A stretch of 64,000 nt of DNA from Flavivirga aquatica (GCF_001747085.1 NZ_MDJD01000014.1:178626-242625), one strand, 5' to 3'. Positions 8,733 through 18,478 are shown, counted from the stretch's first letter. Made by a program: numbers and translations. The notes: generated by a model from the letters alone, not told the origin.

Positions 8733-9374
8733 ATGCATTTTATACCAGAAGCACTAGATAATTATGTTGTAAAACATTCTGAAGAAGAACCTAGTTTATT
8801 ACAACAGTTAACTAGAGAGACTTATCAAAAAATATTACAGCCACGTATGCTTAGTGGTCATTATCAAGGGCGTATTTTAAGTATGATTTCTAAATTAGTA
8901 AATCCAAAGGATATTTTAGAAATAGGCACTTATACTGGCTATTCTGCCTTATGCTTGGCAGAAGGTATGCAAGCTACTGGTGAATTACATACTATAGATA
9001 TAAATGAAGAACTTATAGATTTTCAACGTAAATACTTTGATAAATCTGCTTTTGGAGATAGAATCCATCAACATTTAGGAAGTGCTTTAGATGTTATACC
9101 TAAGTTTGATAAAACTTTTGATTTAATTTTTATTGATGCCGATAAAGATAATTACCCTAATTATTATAACATTATAATTGATAAGTTAAATACTGGAGGT
9201 ATTATTCTATCTGATAACGTGCTTTGGAGTGGTAAAGTTATTGAAAAGTTACGTCCTGATGATACCTCTACAAAAGCTTTATTAGAATATAATACCCTAT
9301 TGAAAGAAGATTCTAGAATTGAAACGATCCTTTTGCCTATTAGAGATGGCTTAACAATTAGTCGCAAGTTGTAA
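8733..9374 (+). CDS. Class I O-methyltransferase (catechol/caffeoyl-CoA type)
   Basis: SAM-dependent methyltransferase of 213 residues. Motif I is DILEIGTYTGYSALCLAEG, followed by the acidic loop HTIDINEE and the metal-binding motif DLIFIDADKDNYPNYY. These features define the cation-dependent OMT family acting on catechols. The 188-bp gap after ACMSD, with a near -7 box (TACTTTCG at about 8698), suggests its own promoter. Given the neighbours it might act on ortho-dihydroxy or aminophenol compounds, but the substrate is not readable from sequence. Confidence 0.88.
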   Translation: MHFIPEALDNYVVKHSEEEPSLLQQLTRETYQKILQPRMLSGHYQGRILSMISKLVNPKDILEIGTYTGYSALCLAEGMQATGELHTIDINEELIDFQRKYFDKSAFGDRIHQHLGSALDVIPKFDKTFDLIFIDADKDNYPNYYNIIIDKLNTGGIILSDNVLWSGKVIEKLRPDDTSTKALLEYNTLLKEDSRIETILLPIRDGLTISRKL

Positions 9375-9383
9375 TAGCAAATA

Positions 9384-11660
9384 TTAACAAGCCCCTTGAA
9401 ATTTAGTTTTACAATTACTACTATTCTGAATATTGGTTTCTATTATTTGAAAAAATTCATAGTTATCAAATGGCTTTGTTATAATTCCATTAAATCCAAT
9501 AGATTTATGGTTTTCTTTAAGTTCTTCTACATCTGCTGCTGTAAGTGCGATTATAGGTATATCTGTATTAAACTTTCTTATTAATTGAGTAGCTTCTATC
9601 CCTCCCATAATGGGCATATTAATATCCATTAAAACAAGATCAAATATTTTATTTTTTAAGACCTTTATGGCTTCAGTACCATTTTCTACAATTTCGCAAA
9701 AATAATTTTCCTTCTCTAATAAGTTTCGTGTTACTATTTGGTTAATTTTATTATCCTCGGCTATTAGTATTCTACAATGGTTAACAGGTTGTATACTCTC
9801 TTTAAACATTTTTACATTAGAGTTTACAAGTACTTTTTTATCTAAATCTACTGTAATATTAAAACTAAATGTTGATCCAAAACCATATTCACTTTCAAGT
9901 TCTATTTCTCCTCCAAATAGTTCGACTATTTTCTTGGTAATTGAAAGTCCTAATCCTGTTCCTTGATAATTAGTATTACTATTTTCTAATTGAGAAAAAT
10001 TTTCGAATATTGTATTAAACTTTTCTTCTGGTACACCTATACCACTATCTTGTATTTCAAAACGTAAATCCACCTTATCGTCTAATAACTTCAATGTTTT
10101 TACTCTTACAGCAATGCGTCCATTTTTTGTGAATTTCACACTGTTTCCTATTAAATTAATTAAAACTTGAGATAATCTCACATTATCACACTTAATATAT
10201 TTAGGAACCCTTTTATCTATAATTACTTCTATTTTATTATTCGTTTCTTGTAACTTATAATCAAAGGAACCTACAATGTTTTCTACTAAGCGTCTTAAAT
10301 CTACTGATACTTTCTTTAATTCAACTTTTTGAGATTCAATTTTACCGAATTGTAAAACTTCATTAACTAAATTTAAAAGGTAATCGCCTGAGTATTTAAG
10401 AGACTCTAAAAATTTACTATCTCTATCATTTAAACTATTATTTGATAACAACAAGGACGTTATCCCTACTACTCCATATAATGGTGTTCTTAATTCATGA
10501 GTTACGTTTGATATGAATTTTGATTTTAACTCTGATGATTTTAGTGCTTCATTCTTAGCTAGTTCAAGCTCTTTATTTTGTTTTTTTAAGGTATTTGTTA
10601 ATCTTCTTTTTGAAATATAATTCTTAAGCAAAGTTATAAGGGAGATAGCCAATAAAACTAATGTAAGTGTTATTACAAAATTTATATTTTTAATTTTTTT
10701 TGCTATTTGTAATTGCCTTTGTTTTTCACTGTTTGCTATTTGAACATCATTTTTATAATCTTCAATTAGAAACTTGGATTTTGCTATAACATCTTGCCTT
10801 ACTCGCTCTTGATTTATAAACTCATCATTATAGGTATTGTATTTTAATAATGCCAAATAAGCCTCTTCTTTACTACCTGTTTCTGCAGACGATAAAGACA
10901 ACTCTTTATAAAGTTTACTTAACAATGAATTACTATCATGATTATTGCTTAAAGCTGTCTCTTCTAAAGAAGCTATAGCTTTATTAAATTTTATATTAGC
11001 ATTGTTATAAAGCTCCTTTTTTACAAGATATAACCCATGTATATAACAATAATAATTTTTATAGTAACTATTTAATTTTGTATCAGTATTATTTATATTT
11101 TTTTCTAATCTCAATAAATTTATTAGAGCTTTTTCTAAATGTTCCTTTTCCAAATAAAACTCACATAATTTCACTCTAGTTTCTAGCATTAAATCATGAT
11201 ATTGATCTAAGCTATAATTATTATCATCAAAAAAGTTATGTTTAGAAACATGTTGTAATGCCTTCTCGAAATAAGATACAACATCTTCATTAGACTTTTT
11301 CATTTTATATAGCTTACCTAGGCTTAAATATGCATTTGCTAATAAAAAATTATCCCCAATTACTGTTGAAGGTTTTAGCATAGAAGTATAACTGCGCTCT
11401 GCATTTTCATATTCATGCATTGAGTTATAAATATTACCTAAATAAAAATTAGAAACAGCTTTACCATAACTATCATTTATAGAGTCTGATATTTTTTTAA
11501 CTTTATTGAACGCTTTAAAAGAGAGTACTATTTCATTATTATTATAGTGTAATAAAGCAGTGCAGCTAATGCTATCAATTTGATTTATTAAATGTCTTTC
11601 ACTTTGGCTGAAAGCAACATTAATAAGTGCCAAAAAGCACATTATTAAGTAGGTTTTCAT
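9384..11660 (-). CDS. TPR-containing hybrid sensor histidine kinase
   Basis: A 758-residue hybrid kinase. It has an N-terminal signal peptide ending near FSQ, a periplasmic region of TPR-like repeats (about 20-300), and one transmembrane helix (about 325-347). A HisKA domain follows with the phospho-accepting His (about 388) in SNVTHELRTPLYG. The ATPase shows NLIGNSVKFT, DSGIGVPEE and GTGLGLSI, and the C-terminal receiver shows IAEDNKINQ and phospho-acceptor D679 in DLVLMDINMP. There is no DNA-binding domain, so it must signal through another protein. It converges on the O-methyltransferase with only 9 bases between stops. The stimulus is unknown. Confidence 0.92.
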   Translation of the reverse strand: MKTYLIMCFLALINVAFSQSERHLINQIDSISCTALLHYNNNEIVLSFKAFNKVKKISDSINDSYGKAVSNFYLGNIYNSMHEYENAERSYTSMLKPSTVIGDNFLLANAYLSLGKLYKMKKSNEDVVSYFEKALQHVSKHNFFDDNNYSLDQYHDLMLETRVKLCEFYLEKEHLEKALINLLRLEKNINNTDTKLNSYYKNYYCYIHGLYLVKKELYNNANIKFNKAIASLEETALSNNHDSNSLLSKLYKELSLSSAETGSKEEAYLALLKYNTYNDEFINQERVRQDVIAKSKFLIEDYKNDVQIANSEKQRQLQIAKKIKNINFVITLTLVLLAISLITLLKNYISKRRLTNTLKKQNKELELAKNEALKSSELKSKFISNVTHELRTPLYGVVGITSLLLSNNSLNDRDSKFLESLKYSGDYLLNLVNEVLQFGKIESQKVELKKVSVDLRRLVENIVGSFDYKLQETNNKIEVIIDKRVPKYIKCDNVRLSQVLINLIGNSVKFTKNGRIAVRVKTLKLLDDKVDLRFEIQDSGIGVPEEKFNTIFENFSQLENSNTNYQGTGLGLSITKKIVELFGGEIELESEYGFGSTFSFNITVDLDKKVLVNSNVKMFKESIQPVNHCRILIAEDNKINQIVTRNLLEKENYFCEIVENGTEAIKVLKNKIFDLVLMDINMPIMGGIEATQLIRKFNTDIPIIALTAADVEELKENHKSIGFNGIITKPFDNYEFFQIIETNIQNSSNCKTKFQGAC

Positions 11661-11700
11661 AAATGTATAATTGGTTAAGAAAGACTAATGTAGTACTATT

Positions 11701-11750
11701 ATCGCTATATTATCGCTATAAATACAAAAAAATCGTTGAAAGATAGCGAT
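11701..11750. promoter_or_regulatory. Three copies of an ATCGCTAT element upstream of the kinase gene
   Basis: ATCGCTAT occurs at 11701-11708 and 11712-11719, and its reverse complement ATAGCGAT at 11743-11750, all within the kinase 5' region. Spacing and mixed orientation resemble operator half-sites. The function is inferred only from position. Confidence 0.3.
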
Positions 11751-11792
11751 ATGAAAGAAAAGAAATACAAAAAAATTATACTGAAGCTAAAA

Positions 11793-12080
11793 TTAGAATT
11801 TTCGTTTTACAGAACCTGTAAAATCTTCTAAATCATCTTTAACTTTATTGAGTTCATTTTTAACATCTTTAGTTATACTGGTATCAATACCACTATTTTC
11901 AGCAGTTTTTGTTATTTCGTACTTAATGTCATTAGTCGCGTCTTTAAGAGTTCTCATACCCTTTCCTAATCCACGTGCAATTTCAGGTAACTTATCGGCA
12001 CCAAAAACCATAATAACAATAAATAGTATAAAGGCTATTTCTGCACCACTAATAAATAAAAATGTAGCTTGTTGTATCAC
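11793..12080 (-). CDS. tatA: Twin-arginine translocase TatA/TatE family protein
   Basis: Small membrane subunit of the Tat pathway, which exports folded proteins. The 95 residues hold one N-terminal transmembrane helix (about 8-25), the hinge FGADKLPEIARGLGKGMR, and an amphipathic then charged C-terminal tail, the standard TatA layout. A minus-strand TATATTTG box at 12092-12085 ends only four bases before the annotated ATG, so the mRNA may be leaderless or the true start slightly different. No tatC is in the window. Confidence 0.93.
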   Translation of the reverse strand: MIQQATFLFISGAEIAFILFIVIMVFGADKLPEIARGLGKGMRTLKDATNDIKYEITKTAENSGIDTSITKDVKNELNKVKDDLEDFTGSVKRKF

Positions 12081-12084
12081 TGTA

Positions 12085-12092
12085 CAAATATA
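12085..12092 (-). promoter_or_regulatory. -7 box directly at the tatA start
   Basis: TATATTTG on the minus strand, matching TAnnTTTG. Its closeness to the ATG at 12080 is unusual and bears on the choice of start. Confidence 0.45.
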
Positions 12093-12117
12093 GTGAGTGT
12101 TTTGTTAGAATAAAAAA

Positions 12118-12142
12118 AAAGCCGATTTTAAAAATCGGCTTT
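12118..12142 (-). terminator. Terminator after the M1 peptidase gene
   Basis: AAAGCCGATTTT pairs perfectly with AAAATCGGCTTT with hardly any loop, flanked by an A-run on the left that gives the U-tract on the minus strand. It separates the peptidase from tatA. Confidence 0.75.
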
Positions 12143-12171
12143 AATAAAAAATTAATATGTTTTTTTAACTT

Positions 12172-14478
12172 TTAACCCTGAATTTTTTCTTTGAATTTGT
12201 CAAAAGTACTTTTTTGAACCTTCTTTGGCCATGAGTTATTAGACGTATCAATATCTGCAGTTTCATTATCTGGATCGACAGTTATTGAAACTATTTCTTT
12301 TTCTGAAGCTAAAGATTTACTTACCATATTATCGTTTAACCTCCATATCTGAGCTGGATACGTTTCTCTTTTAGATGTTCCATCTGCATATGTATATTCA
12401 ACAATTATTGGCATTACTAAACCTCCTGGTTTTTCAAATGTAATATTATAGAAATATTTTGGCGCTTTAATACTTTTACGTTCTTCTGGTGTAAAATTAT
12501 CCATAAGGTACTCTTTAACTGGAATAGATTTTTCTAAAAGTGTTCCTTTTTTTAAATCTTCGTTATAATCTTCACTACCCTCTTCAACCATAAATACTAA
12601 TGGGATTAATTGGCTCTTTTTCAACCCTCTTTCTTTCATTATATTTCTCATATACTCGTTAGGTTCTGAGGATACATAAAACTTCTTTACATCTTTTACT
12701 CCTATATCAACCCAGTCTGTAGTATAAAACCACCCTCTCCAGTACCAATCTAAATCAAAAGCAGAGGCATCTTCCATAGTTCTAAAAAAGTCTTCTGGGG
12801 TAGGGTGCTTAAACATCCAACGTTGCGCATATTCTTTAAAAGCATAATCAAATAAATCACGCCCCATGACAGTTTCTCTTAAAATATTTAATGCAGTAGC
12901 AGGCTTACCATAGGCATTATTCCCAAATTGATAGGTATTTAAACCTTTAGTCATAATTGGAGCTATTGCATCTTGTTCTCCTCCCATATAAGGCACTATC
13001 ATTTCTGCTGGTCCACGATCTGAAGGAAAGTGTTTATCACTTGCAGATAATGCTTTTGGATACCATTCTCCAAAATCTTGCTCGGCAACATACTGAAGAA
13101 AAGTATTTAAACCTTCATCCATCCATGTCCATTGACGTTCATCACTATTAACAATCATAGGAAAAAAGTTATGTCCAACTTCATGTATAATTACTCCCAT
13201 CATACCATATTTTACACGATCGCTATAGGTACCGTCTTCTTTTGGACGACCAAAATTCCAACAAATCATAGGATATTCCATACCTTGATTTTTAGCATGC
13301 ACAGATATTGCTTTATGGTAAGGATAATCAAATGTCATTCTTGAATAAGATTTTAATGTACTAGCTACTGCCTTTGTAGACCATTCTTCCCAAAGAGGGT
13401 TTCCTTCTTTTGGATACATAGAAACTGCCATCACATCTTTATTTCCAATTTTAACAGCCATCATGTCCCAAATAAACTTTCTTGATGTTGCAAAACCAAA
13501 ATCACGAACATTTTCGGCAGATAATTTCCATGTTTTTGTTTCTGTAGATTTACTTTTTTCTGCTTCCTCTGCTTCTTTTTGAGTTACAATAACGACTGGC
13601 TTATCATAACTTTTTTTAGCTAACTCATAACGCTCCATCATTGTTTTAGAAAACACTTCTTTTCTGTTTGTTAGTACTCCTGTACCATCTAAAATATGAT
13701 CTGCCGGCACTGTAATATTTACATCATAATCGCCAAATGTTAAGGCAAATTCATCACGTCCCCAAAATTGAGAATTTTGCCAACCTTCTACATCACTATA
13801 TACTGCCATTCTTGGGTAAAACTGAGCTATAACATAAGCTCTATTTTTATCTTTTGGAAAAAACTCATAACCTGAACGTCCACGTTTCACAACATGATCA
13901 TTAATATTATACCACCATTTAATAGAAAATGAAAATTTATCACCAGACTTTAATACTTTAGGTAACTCTACTCGCATCATAGTTCTATTTATCATGTGCT
14001 CCAAGTTTTTACCACTAGCATCTTTTACTTCCTGAATTTTAAACCCGCCATCAAAAGGCTTTGTTAAATAATCTGCAACAAATTCATCTGGTTGTAATAC
14101 TGGAGATATCCCATCACCTTCTATTAATGGGCTTTTTGAGTCTTTTGCCCTAACATTTTGATCTAACTGTACCCATAAATATTTTAAATTGTCAGGTGAG
14201 TTATTTGTATAAGTTATGGTTTCAAAACCAGACAATTTAGATTTCTCATCGTCTAAAACAATATCCATTTTATAATCAGCTTGTTGCTGATAATAAGCAG
14301 ATCCAGGAGCTCCAGATGCTGTTCTATATAAGTTTGGAGAAGAAAACTCATCATACAATTGTTTAAATTTATTTGTATTTGTATGCCCCTTTGTTGACTC
14401 AGTTTTTTCTTCATTCTGTGCAAAAGCGGCAGTAGAAATAAAAACTACAGAAAGAAAATAATACTTCAATTTTTTCAT
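12172..14478 (-). CDS. Secreted M1-family zinc metallopeptidase
   Basis: A 768-residue aminopeptidase-like protein with a signal peptide ending near AAFAQ. The gluzincin site is clear: HEVGHNFFP (about residue 430) followed 18 residues later by the third ligand in WMDEGLNTF. The exopeptidase motif is the variant GMEYP instead of GAMEN. Likely periplasmic, trimming peptides during growth on protein. Followed by a strong terminator. Its upstream neighbours (DUF6702-like protein and three secreted paralogs) share the strand and probably form a conserved flavobacterial gene group. Confidence 0.92.
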   Translation of the reverse strand: MKKLKYYFLSVVFISTAAFAQNEEKTESTKGHTNTNKFKQLYDEFSSPNLYRTASGAPGSAYYQQQADYKMDIVLDDEKSKLSGFETITYTNNSPDNLKYLWVQLDQNVRAKDSKSPLIEGDGISPVLQPDEFVADYLTKPFDGGFKIQEVKDASGKNLEHMINRTMMRVELPKVLKSGDKFSFSIKWWYNINDHVVKRGRSGYEFFPKDKNRAYVIAQFYPRMAVYSDVEGWQNSQFWGRDEFALTFGDYDVNITVPADHILDGTGVLTNRKEVFSKTMMERYELAKKSYDKPVVIVTQKEAEEAEKSKSTETKTWKLSAENVRDFGFATSRKFIWDMMAVKIGNKDVMAVSMYPKEGNPLWEEWSTKAVASTLKSYSRMTFDYPYHKAISVHAKNQGMEYPMICWNFGRPKEDGTYSDRVKYGMMGVIIHEVGHNFFPMIVNSDERQWTWMDEGLNTFLQYVAEQDFGEWYPKALSASDKHFPSDRGPAEMIVPYMGGEQDAIAPIMTKGLNTYQFGNNAYGKPATALNILRETVMGRDLFDYAFKEYAQRWMFKHPTPEDFFRTMEDASAFDLDWYWRGWFYTTDWVDIGVKDVKKFYVSSEPNEYMRNIMKERGLKKSQLIPLVFMVEEGSEDYNEDLKKGTLLEKSIPVKEYLMDNFTPEERKSIKAPKYFYNITFEKPGGLVMPIIVEYTYADGTSKRETYPAQIWRLNDNMVSKSLASEKEIVSITVDPDNETADIDTSNNSWPKKVQKSTFDKFKEKIQG

Positions 14479-14588
14479 ATCAAATTTTATATTTTATTTA
14501 ACGAATTGCCTCTTTTAGCTAAAATAAACTAAAGATAACAATATAAAACGCTCGAAATTAATGAATCCTGAAAGGTTTTAACTTATTT

Positions 14589-15104
14589 TTAAATAAATTT
14601 TAACAGTGCTTTATCCTTTTGCGGGATGAGAATAAAACTTTTTTGTTTGGAATTAATTTTTGTTTTTACAATATTCTGCTGATCTTCAAATAAATCAAAC
14701 AAAACCCTATTAATAATTTCTATAGACTCTATTTTTTCTATTTTTTCTATTTCTAAATAAAAACGCATAATATCTCCATCGTATTCTTTACCAAGGAAAA
14801 CTAAATTCACTAGTTTATCATTAACTTTAATCTTTATTTTTTCTTTTAAATAACGCTCCGTGTAAAAATTTACATTTTTTACTGATTCATCTTTATCTGC
14901 CAATGTTATGTTTTCATCAAAACGTTCCCTTAATAAGGCCTCAAAATCATCTATAAAAACTCTAGATGTTATCTGTATTGATCGGCTTTTTTCAATATAA
15001 TCTATTTGAGTAACGCTTATGTAGTATTTATGTATGCCCGTAAAGGCAAAAAGAGGTAACAATATTAATATAAAAGTTAACTTGAATAATTTCATTTTCA
15101 ACAT
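14589..15104 (-). CDS. DUF6702-like envelope protein
   Basis: 171 residues with an N-terminal hydrophobic signal or anchor (LFKLTFILILLPLFAF). The mature domain starts HKYYISVTQIDYI and continues ITSRVFIDDFEALLRERFDENITL, which I recognise as the DUF6702 pattern found beside M1 peptidases in Flavobacteriaceae. No catalytic residues are evident. The true start may be M4 instead of M1, since MLKMKLF has two candidates. Function unknown; the neighbours suggest an envelope role. Confidence 0.75.
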   Translation of the reverse strand: MLKMKLFKLTFILILLPLFAFTGIHKYYISVTQIDYIEKSRSIQITSRVFIDDFEALLRERFDENITLADKDESVKNVNFYTERYLKEKIKIKVNDKLVNLVFLGKEYDGDIMRFYLEIEKIEKIESIEIINRVLFDLFEDQQNIVKTKINSKQKSFILIPQKDKALLKFI

Positions 15105-15204
15105 ACTGTTTTTTTCAAAAAGGTTATAAATACTTTATTACATTTTTTTGCTAAAGTAGTTATTTTGATGTTTCAAAAAGTATTCCATAATATTAGTCTT
15201 TAGA

Positions 15205-15966
15205 TTATTCAAGATTTGCTTTATAAGTAATAAGTTTTTCCTTTAAAAATTCTAATATTTCAATATCATTTTTTCCTTTACAACGTTTATTGAAGTTTGG
15301 ATCTTCTTGGCAGAAATAGAAAAAATCTATATACAAGCTTTCATCAAGAGAGTTCATACTAAAAAAATCTTCTGATAAACTTGCTTTTATTTTTTGTAAT
15401 AATTCGTCATTTACCTCTAATTGAATCCGTTTTTTAAGCATTTTAGTTCTGCCAGATATAGCATTTAATATTGGGTTTAACGGCACTATACCTCCACCTG
15501 TTGTAGCTTCATGTAATCTACGCTCACCTTGTGTAGCAGGTTTTCCTGTATATCCTGGAATACCAACATCAAAAAAATTAATAGGTGCTTTTCCTTCTAC
15601 ATTAGTAATATCTGAACTTAAGCTTCCAGTTAAAACCCTCCCAACTACAACTTCTTCTAACTCATTAATTTGCTCTTCTAACTTTACAAAAAGGGCTTTA
15701 CTTAAAATAATATCTTTTGAAATTATAACTTCTTTTAATTTATACTGAATTGATGAAAAAGTTAATGTGTCATTAATTTTTGCTGTAATAATAAAACTTC
15801 CTTTACTATCTGTAATAGTAAAAACTTGAGATGTTTTATTAATAACGTGAATATTCTCAATACCAATATTACTTTCAACTTTCCCTGAAATTTCTATTGA
15901 TTGAGAAAAAACTACTCGAAAAGAAAGCAAAACTAATATTACAATGAAAGGCTCAATTTTTAGCAT
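15205..15966 (-). CDS. Secreted carboxypeptidase-regulatory-like protein, paralog 1
   Basis: 253 residues: signal peptide, then a beta-sandwich like the CarboxypepD-regulatory/TonB-receptor N-terminal extension (ISGKVESNIGIENIHV to IILSKALFVKLEEQINELEEVVV, about 25-108), then a helical C-terminal half ending FLKEKLITYKANLE. Member of a three-gene tandem family. Its start overlaps the end of paralog 2 by 14 bases, so translation is probably coupled. It lacks any receptor barrel. It carries the most divergent C-terminus of the three (CQEDPNFNKRCKG). Role unknown. Confidence 0.72.
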   Translation of the reverse strand: MLKIEPFIVILVLLSFRVVFSQSIEISGKVESNIGIENIHVINKTSQVFTITDSKGSFIITAKINDTLTFSSIQYKLKEVIISKDIILSKALFVKLEEQINELEEVVVGRVLTGSLSSDITNVEGKAPINFFDVGIPGYTGKPATQGERRLHEATTGGGIVPLNPILNAISGRTKMLKKRIQLEVNDELLQKIKASLSEDFFSMNSLDESLYIDFFYFCQEDPNFNKRCKGKNDIEILEFLKEKLITYKANLE

Positions 15967-16762
15967 TTTGAAGTTTTAAAAACGATTGACTTTGTTTTAT
16001 TAAAAACTCGACAAGCTGTATTTCATTTTCAGGCATAAGAAACTCAGATTTAACACCTTTTTTTTCAATAAAACGAACAAAATCAACAACATCTACTAAT
16101 GGAATATTAAAATTTTCGCTTATATATTTATCGGTATAAACATCTAAGATTAACGCTTGCTTTTCTAACTTATCGGCTAGTTTATCTTTTTTACTAGGTC
16201 TATTTTTTTTCTTCTTAACAAATAATTTTACAATTTTTACTAAGTCTGGTAAATAATCGCGATCATCTGGATTTTTTATAGACTTTAAATGATCTTTTGT
16301 TACCTTACTATCAAAAGCCTTATCATTATAATACTCAAAATCCGCACTCATATTCCCCATGTTTATGGTTATAGGCTTAACTGTTTTAACGTTTTGTATA
16401 TCGGCTCCCATATTTCCTGTAAGACCAGACGAAAGCGTAACAGCATCTAATTTATTAATTTGCTCAACCAAATGAATTTTTAATTCTTTCGATTTTAGAA
16501 CATCAGCATCAATAATAATGGAGACCGTTTGAAATTGCAATGCAGAAACTTCAATAATATCATTTAAGGAAACAGCTATTTTAAATAGACCTTTACTATT
16601 GGTTATAGTTCCTTTATTTGATGAACTATTAAAAATAGTTACAGCTTCAACATCATTATTATCTGCAAGAATAACACCGTTTACTTCTACCCTATTTATT
16701 GTTTGACTGTTTATAGAAGATGATAAAAAAACTAAAATCAAAAAGATTAATATACGCTCCAA
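15953..16762 (-). CDS. Secreted carboxypeptidase-regulatory-like protein, paralog 2
   Basis: 269 residues with the same plan as its neighbours: signal peptide ending near SINSQ, beta domain with VNGVILADNNDVEAVTIFN and FKIAVSLNDIIEVSALQF, the conserved LVEQINKLDAVTL segment, then a Lys-rich linker (KKKKNRPSKKDKLADKL) and a helical tail ending IQLVEFLIKQSQSFLKL. The middle gene of the tandem, overlapping paralog 1. The repeated tail motif (E-x-x-FL-x-K-x-S-x-x-FL-x-L) shared with paralog 3 marks a distinct family. Confidence 0.72.
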   Translation of the reverse strand: MERILIFLILVFLSSSINSQTINRVEVNGVILADNNDVEAVTIFNSSSNKGTITNSKGLFKIAVSLNDIIEVSALQFQTVSIIIDADVLKSKELKIHLVEQINKLDAVTLSSGLTGNMGADIQNVKTVKPITINMGNMSADFEYYNDKAFDSKVTKDHLKSIKNPDDRDYLPDLVKIVKLFVKKKKNRPSKKDKLADKLEKQALILDVYTDKYISENFNIPLVDVVDFVRFIEKKGVKSEFLMPENEIQLVEFLIKQSQSFLKLQNAKN

Positions 16763-16861
16763 TGTTGATTGAATTAGAGTACAAAGTAAGTGTATGAAAT
16801 CTTAAATAAAATGTAAACAGCCTTTAATTTTTTGTTAAAAACCTGATAAAAAACCGATTAA

Positions 16862-17686
16862 CTATTTTTTTAAGTTTAAAAACTCTTTACTTTTTTTATT
16901 TAGAAGTTCAAGAAACTCCATTTCTTTTCCATAATTCAACAATGTGAAATCAAAATTATCGCTTTCGGTAAACTGTATAAATTCTTCAATGCGATGTTCT
17001 GGTATTTTAAAATTATCAACTAAAAATTCCGATCCGAAATAATATTTAATAGCCTCTATAGGCACTTCTGGTACACCAACCTTCTTTTTATCTTTAACTT
17101 CAGACCTAAACAAAGGAAGCAGTAATTGATCTACTACATTTACAATATTAAGGCCATCAACCATAGGTCGATATTCTCTTCCTATACTCACGTTATTAGC
17201 TTTAGATTTATAATCTTTTTCAAAATTATAATCAGTATTATTCTTAATACCAAAATACAAAGCATCTAATTTAGGTTTGAAAAGCTTAGTTACTTCTATA
17301 TCTTCATTTAAATCTCCTGATAATCCTTTTGGTTTAACAACAACCTCATCTAATCGGTTAATTTCTTCAATTAAAAAAAGCTTTATTTTTTTAGATTTAA
17401 TTATTGATTCATTAATATTAAAACTAATATTTTGATACTGTAATGCACTTACTTCTATTTTATCATCCAACTTAACTTTTAAAACAAACTCCCCTTTTTC
17501 ATCTGAAACAGCTCCTCTATTTGAAGTTGTATTAAAAATAGTTATTCCAGAAATATCATTGCCTTCAATAATTATTTTACCAGAAACCTGAATTCTATTA
17601 ATATTTTGTGATACTGAACAGATAGAAGTCAAAAAAACTAAAAAGAAGAATAATTTGCTCATTGTATTTTCTTTTAAAAATACCAT
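16862..17686 (-). CDS. Secreted carboxypeptidase-regulatory-like protein, paralog 3
   Basis: 274 residues; first gene of the tandem on the minus strand. The likely start is M9 (MSKLFFFLVFL), which begins a clean signal peptide; the longer form adds MVFLKENT. The beta domain (VSGKIIIEGNDISGITIFN) and the segment FLIEEINRLDEVVVKPKGLSGD match the other two copies. The C-terminus ends MEFLELLNKKSKEFLNLKK. No enzymatic motif. Its 99-bp spacing from paralog 2 is larger than the 1-2 overlap. Confidence 0.72.
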   Translation of the reverse strand: MVFLKENTMSKLFFFLVFLTSICSVSQNINRIQVSGKIIIEGNDISGITIFNTTSNRGAVSDEKGEFVLKVKLDDKIEVSALQYQNISFNINESIIKSKKIKLFLIEEINRLDEVVVKPKGLSGDLNEDIEVTKLFKPKLDALYFGIKNNTDYNFEKDYKSKANNVSIGREYRPMVDGLNIVNVVDQLLLPLFRSEVKDKKKVGVPEVPIEAIKYYFGSEFLVDNFKIPEHRIEEFIQFTESDNFDFTLLNYGKEMEFLELLNKKSKEFLNLKK

Positions 17687-17770
17687 TTTAATTACTCTTT
17701 ATGAAGCAAAACCAGTAAAAATTTTTCTAATTCCAATTTTTGATTAGCTTTATACTCTAACATTTTTTTT

Positions 17771-18478
17771 ATGAGAAATATCATTATAGCTAGTACATCT
17801 ACAATACATGGAAGTGGTTATTTAGATTATATATTAGATGATTTAAAACTTTTTTTTAATGATGCTAAAAACATTCTTTTTATTCCCTATGCAAGACCAA
17901 GTGGTATATCTCATGATGATTATACAGAAAAAGCTAGTATATGTTTTGCTAAAATCAACAAACAAGTAAAAAGCATACATACATTTAAAAACCCTATTGA
18001 AGCAATAAAAAATGCTGAAGCCATTTTTGTGGGAGGCGGCAACACCTTTGTTTTAACAAATCAATTACACAAAAACAACCTAATTAATGCTTTAAAAACA
18101 GCAATTAACAATGGAACACCATATTTAGGTACTAGTGCAGGTAGTAATATTTGTGGGTTAACTATAAAAACAACCAATGATATGCCTATTGTATACCCTC
18201 CAAGTTTTAATGCTTTAGGTTTTGTTCCTTTTAATATTAATCCGCACTATTTAGATCCAGATCTTACTAGTAAACACATGGGAGAGACTAGAGAAACCAG
18301 AATAAAAGAATTTCATCATTTTAATACACAACCTGTTATAGGTTTACGTGAAGGAAGTTGGTTAAAAGTAACAAACAATTCTATTGTTCTAAAAGGTAAT
18401 TTAACTGCTCGGGTTTTTGAATATAATAAAACGCCTTATGAGGTTGGAATTAACACAGAATTAAACCATTTAAAATAA
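17771..18478 (+). CDS. pepE: Dipeptidase E (alpha-aspartyl dipeptidase, peptidase S51)
   Basis: Serine peptidase hydrolysing Asp-X dipeptides, 235 residues as in the family. The nucleophile elbow is GTSAGSNICG, preceded by FVGGGNTFVL, and the later NPHYLDPD resembles the His-containing motif of the triad region. Cytoplasmic, with no signal peptide. It is divergent from the tandem secreted proteins and ends in a hairpin shared with the tRNA gene. Likely helps recycle peptides, consistent with the peptidase content of the region. Confidence 0.9.
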   Translation: MRNIIIASTSTIHGSGYLDYILDDLKLFFNDAKNILFIPYARPSGISHDDYTEKASICFAKINKQVKSIHTFKNPIEAIKNAEAIFVGGGNTFVLTNQLHKNNLINALKTAINNGTPYLGTSAGSNICGLTIKTTNDMPIVYPPSFNALGFVPFNINPHYLDPDLTSKHMGETRETRIKEFHHFNTQPVIGLREGSWLKVTNNSIVLKGNLTARVFEYNKTPYEVGINTELNHLK

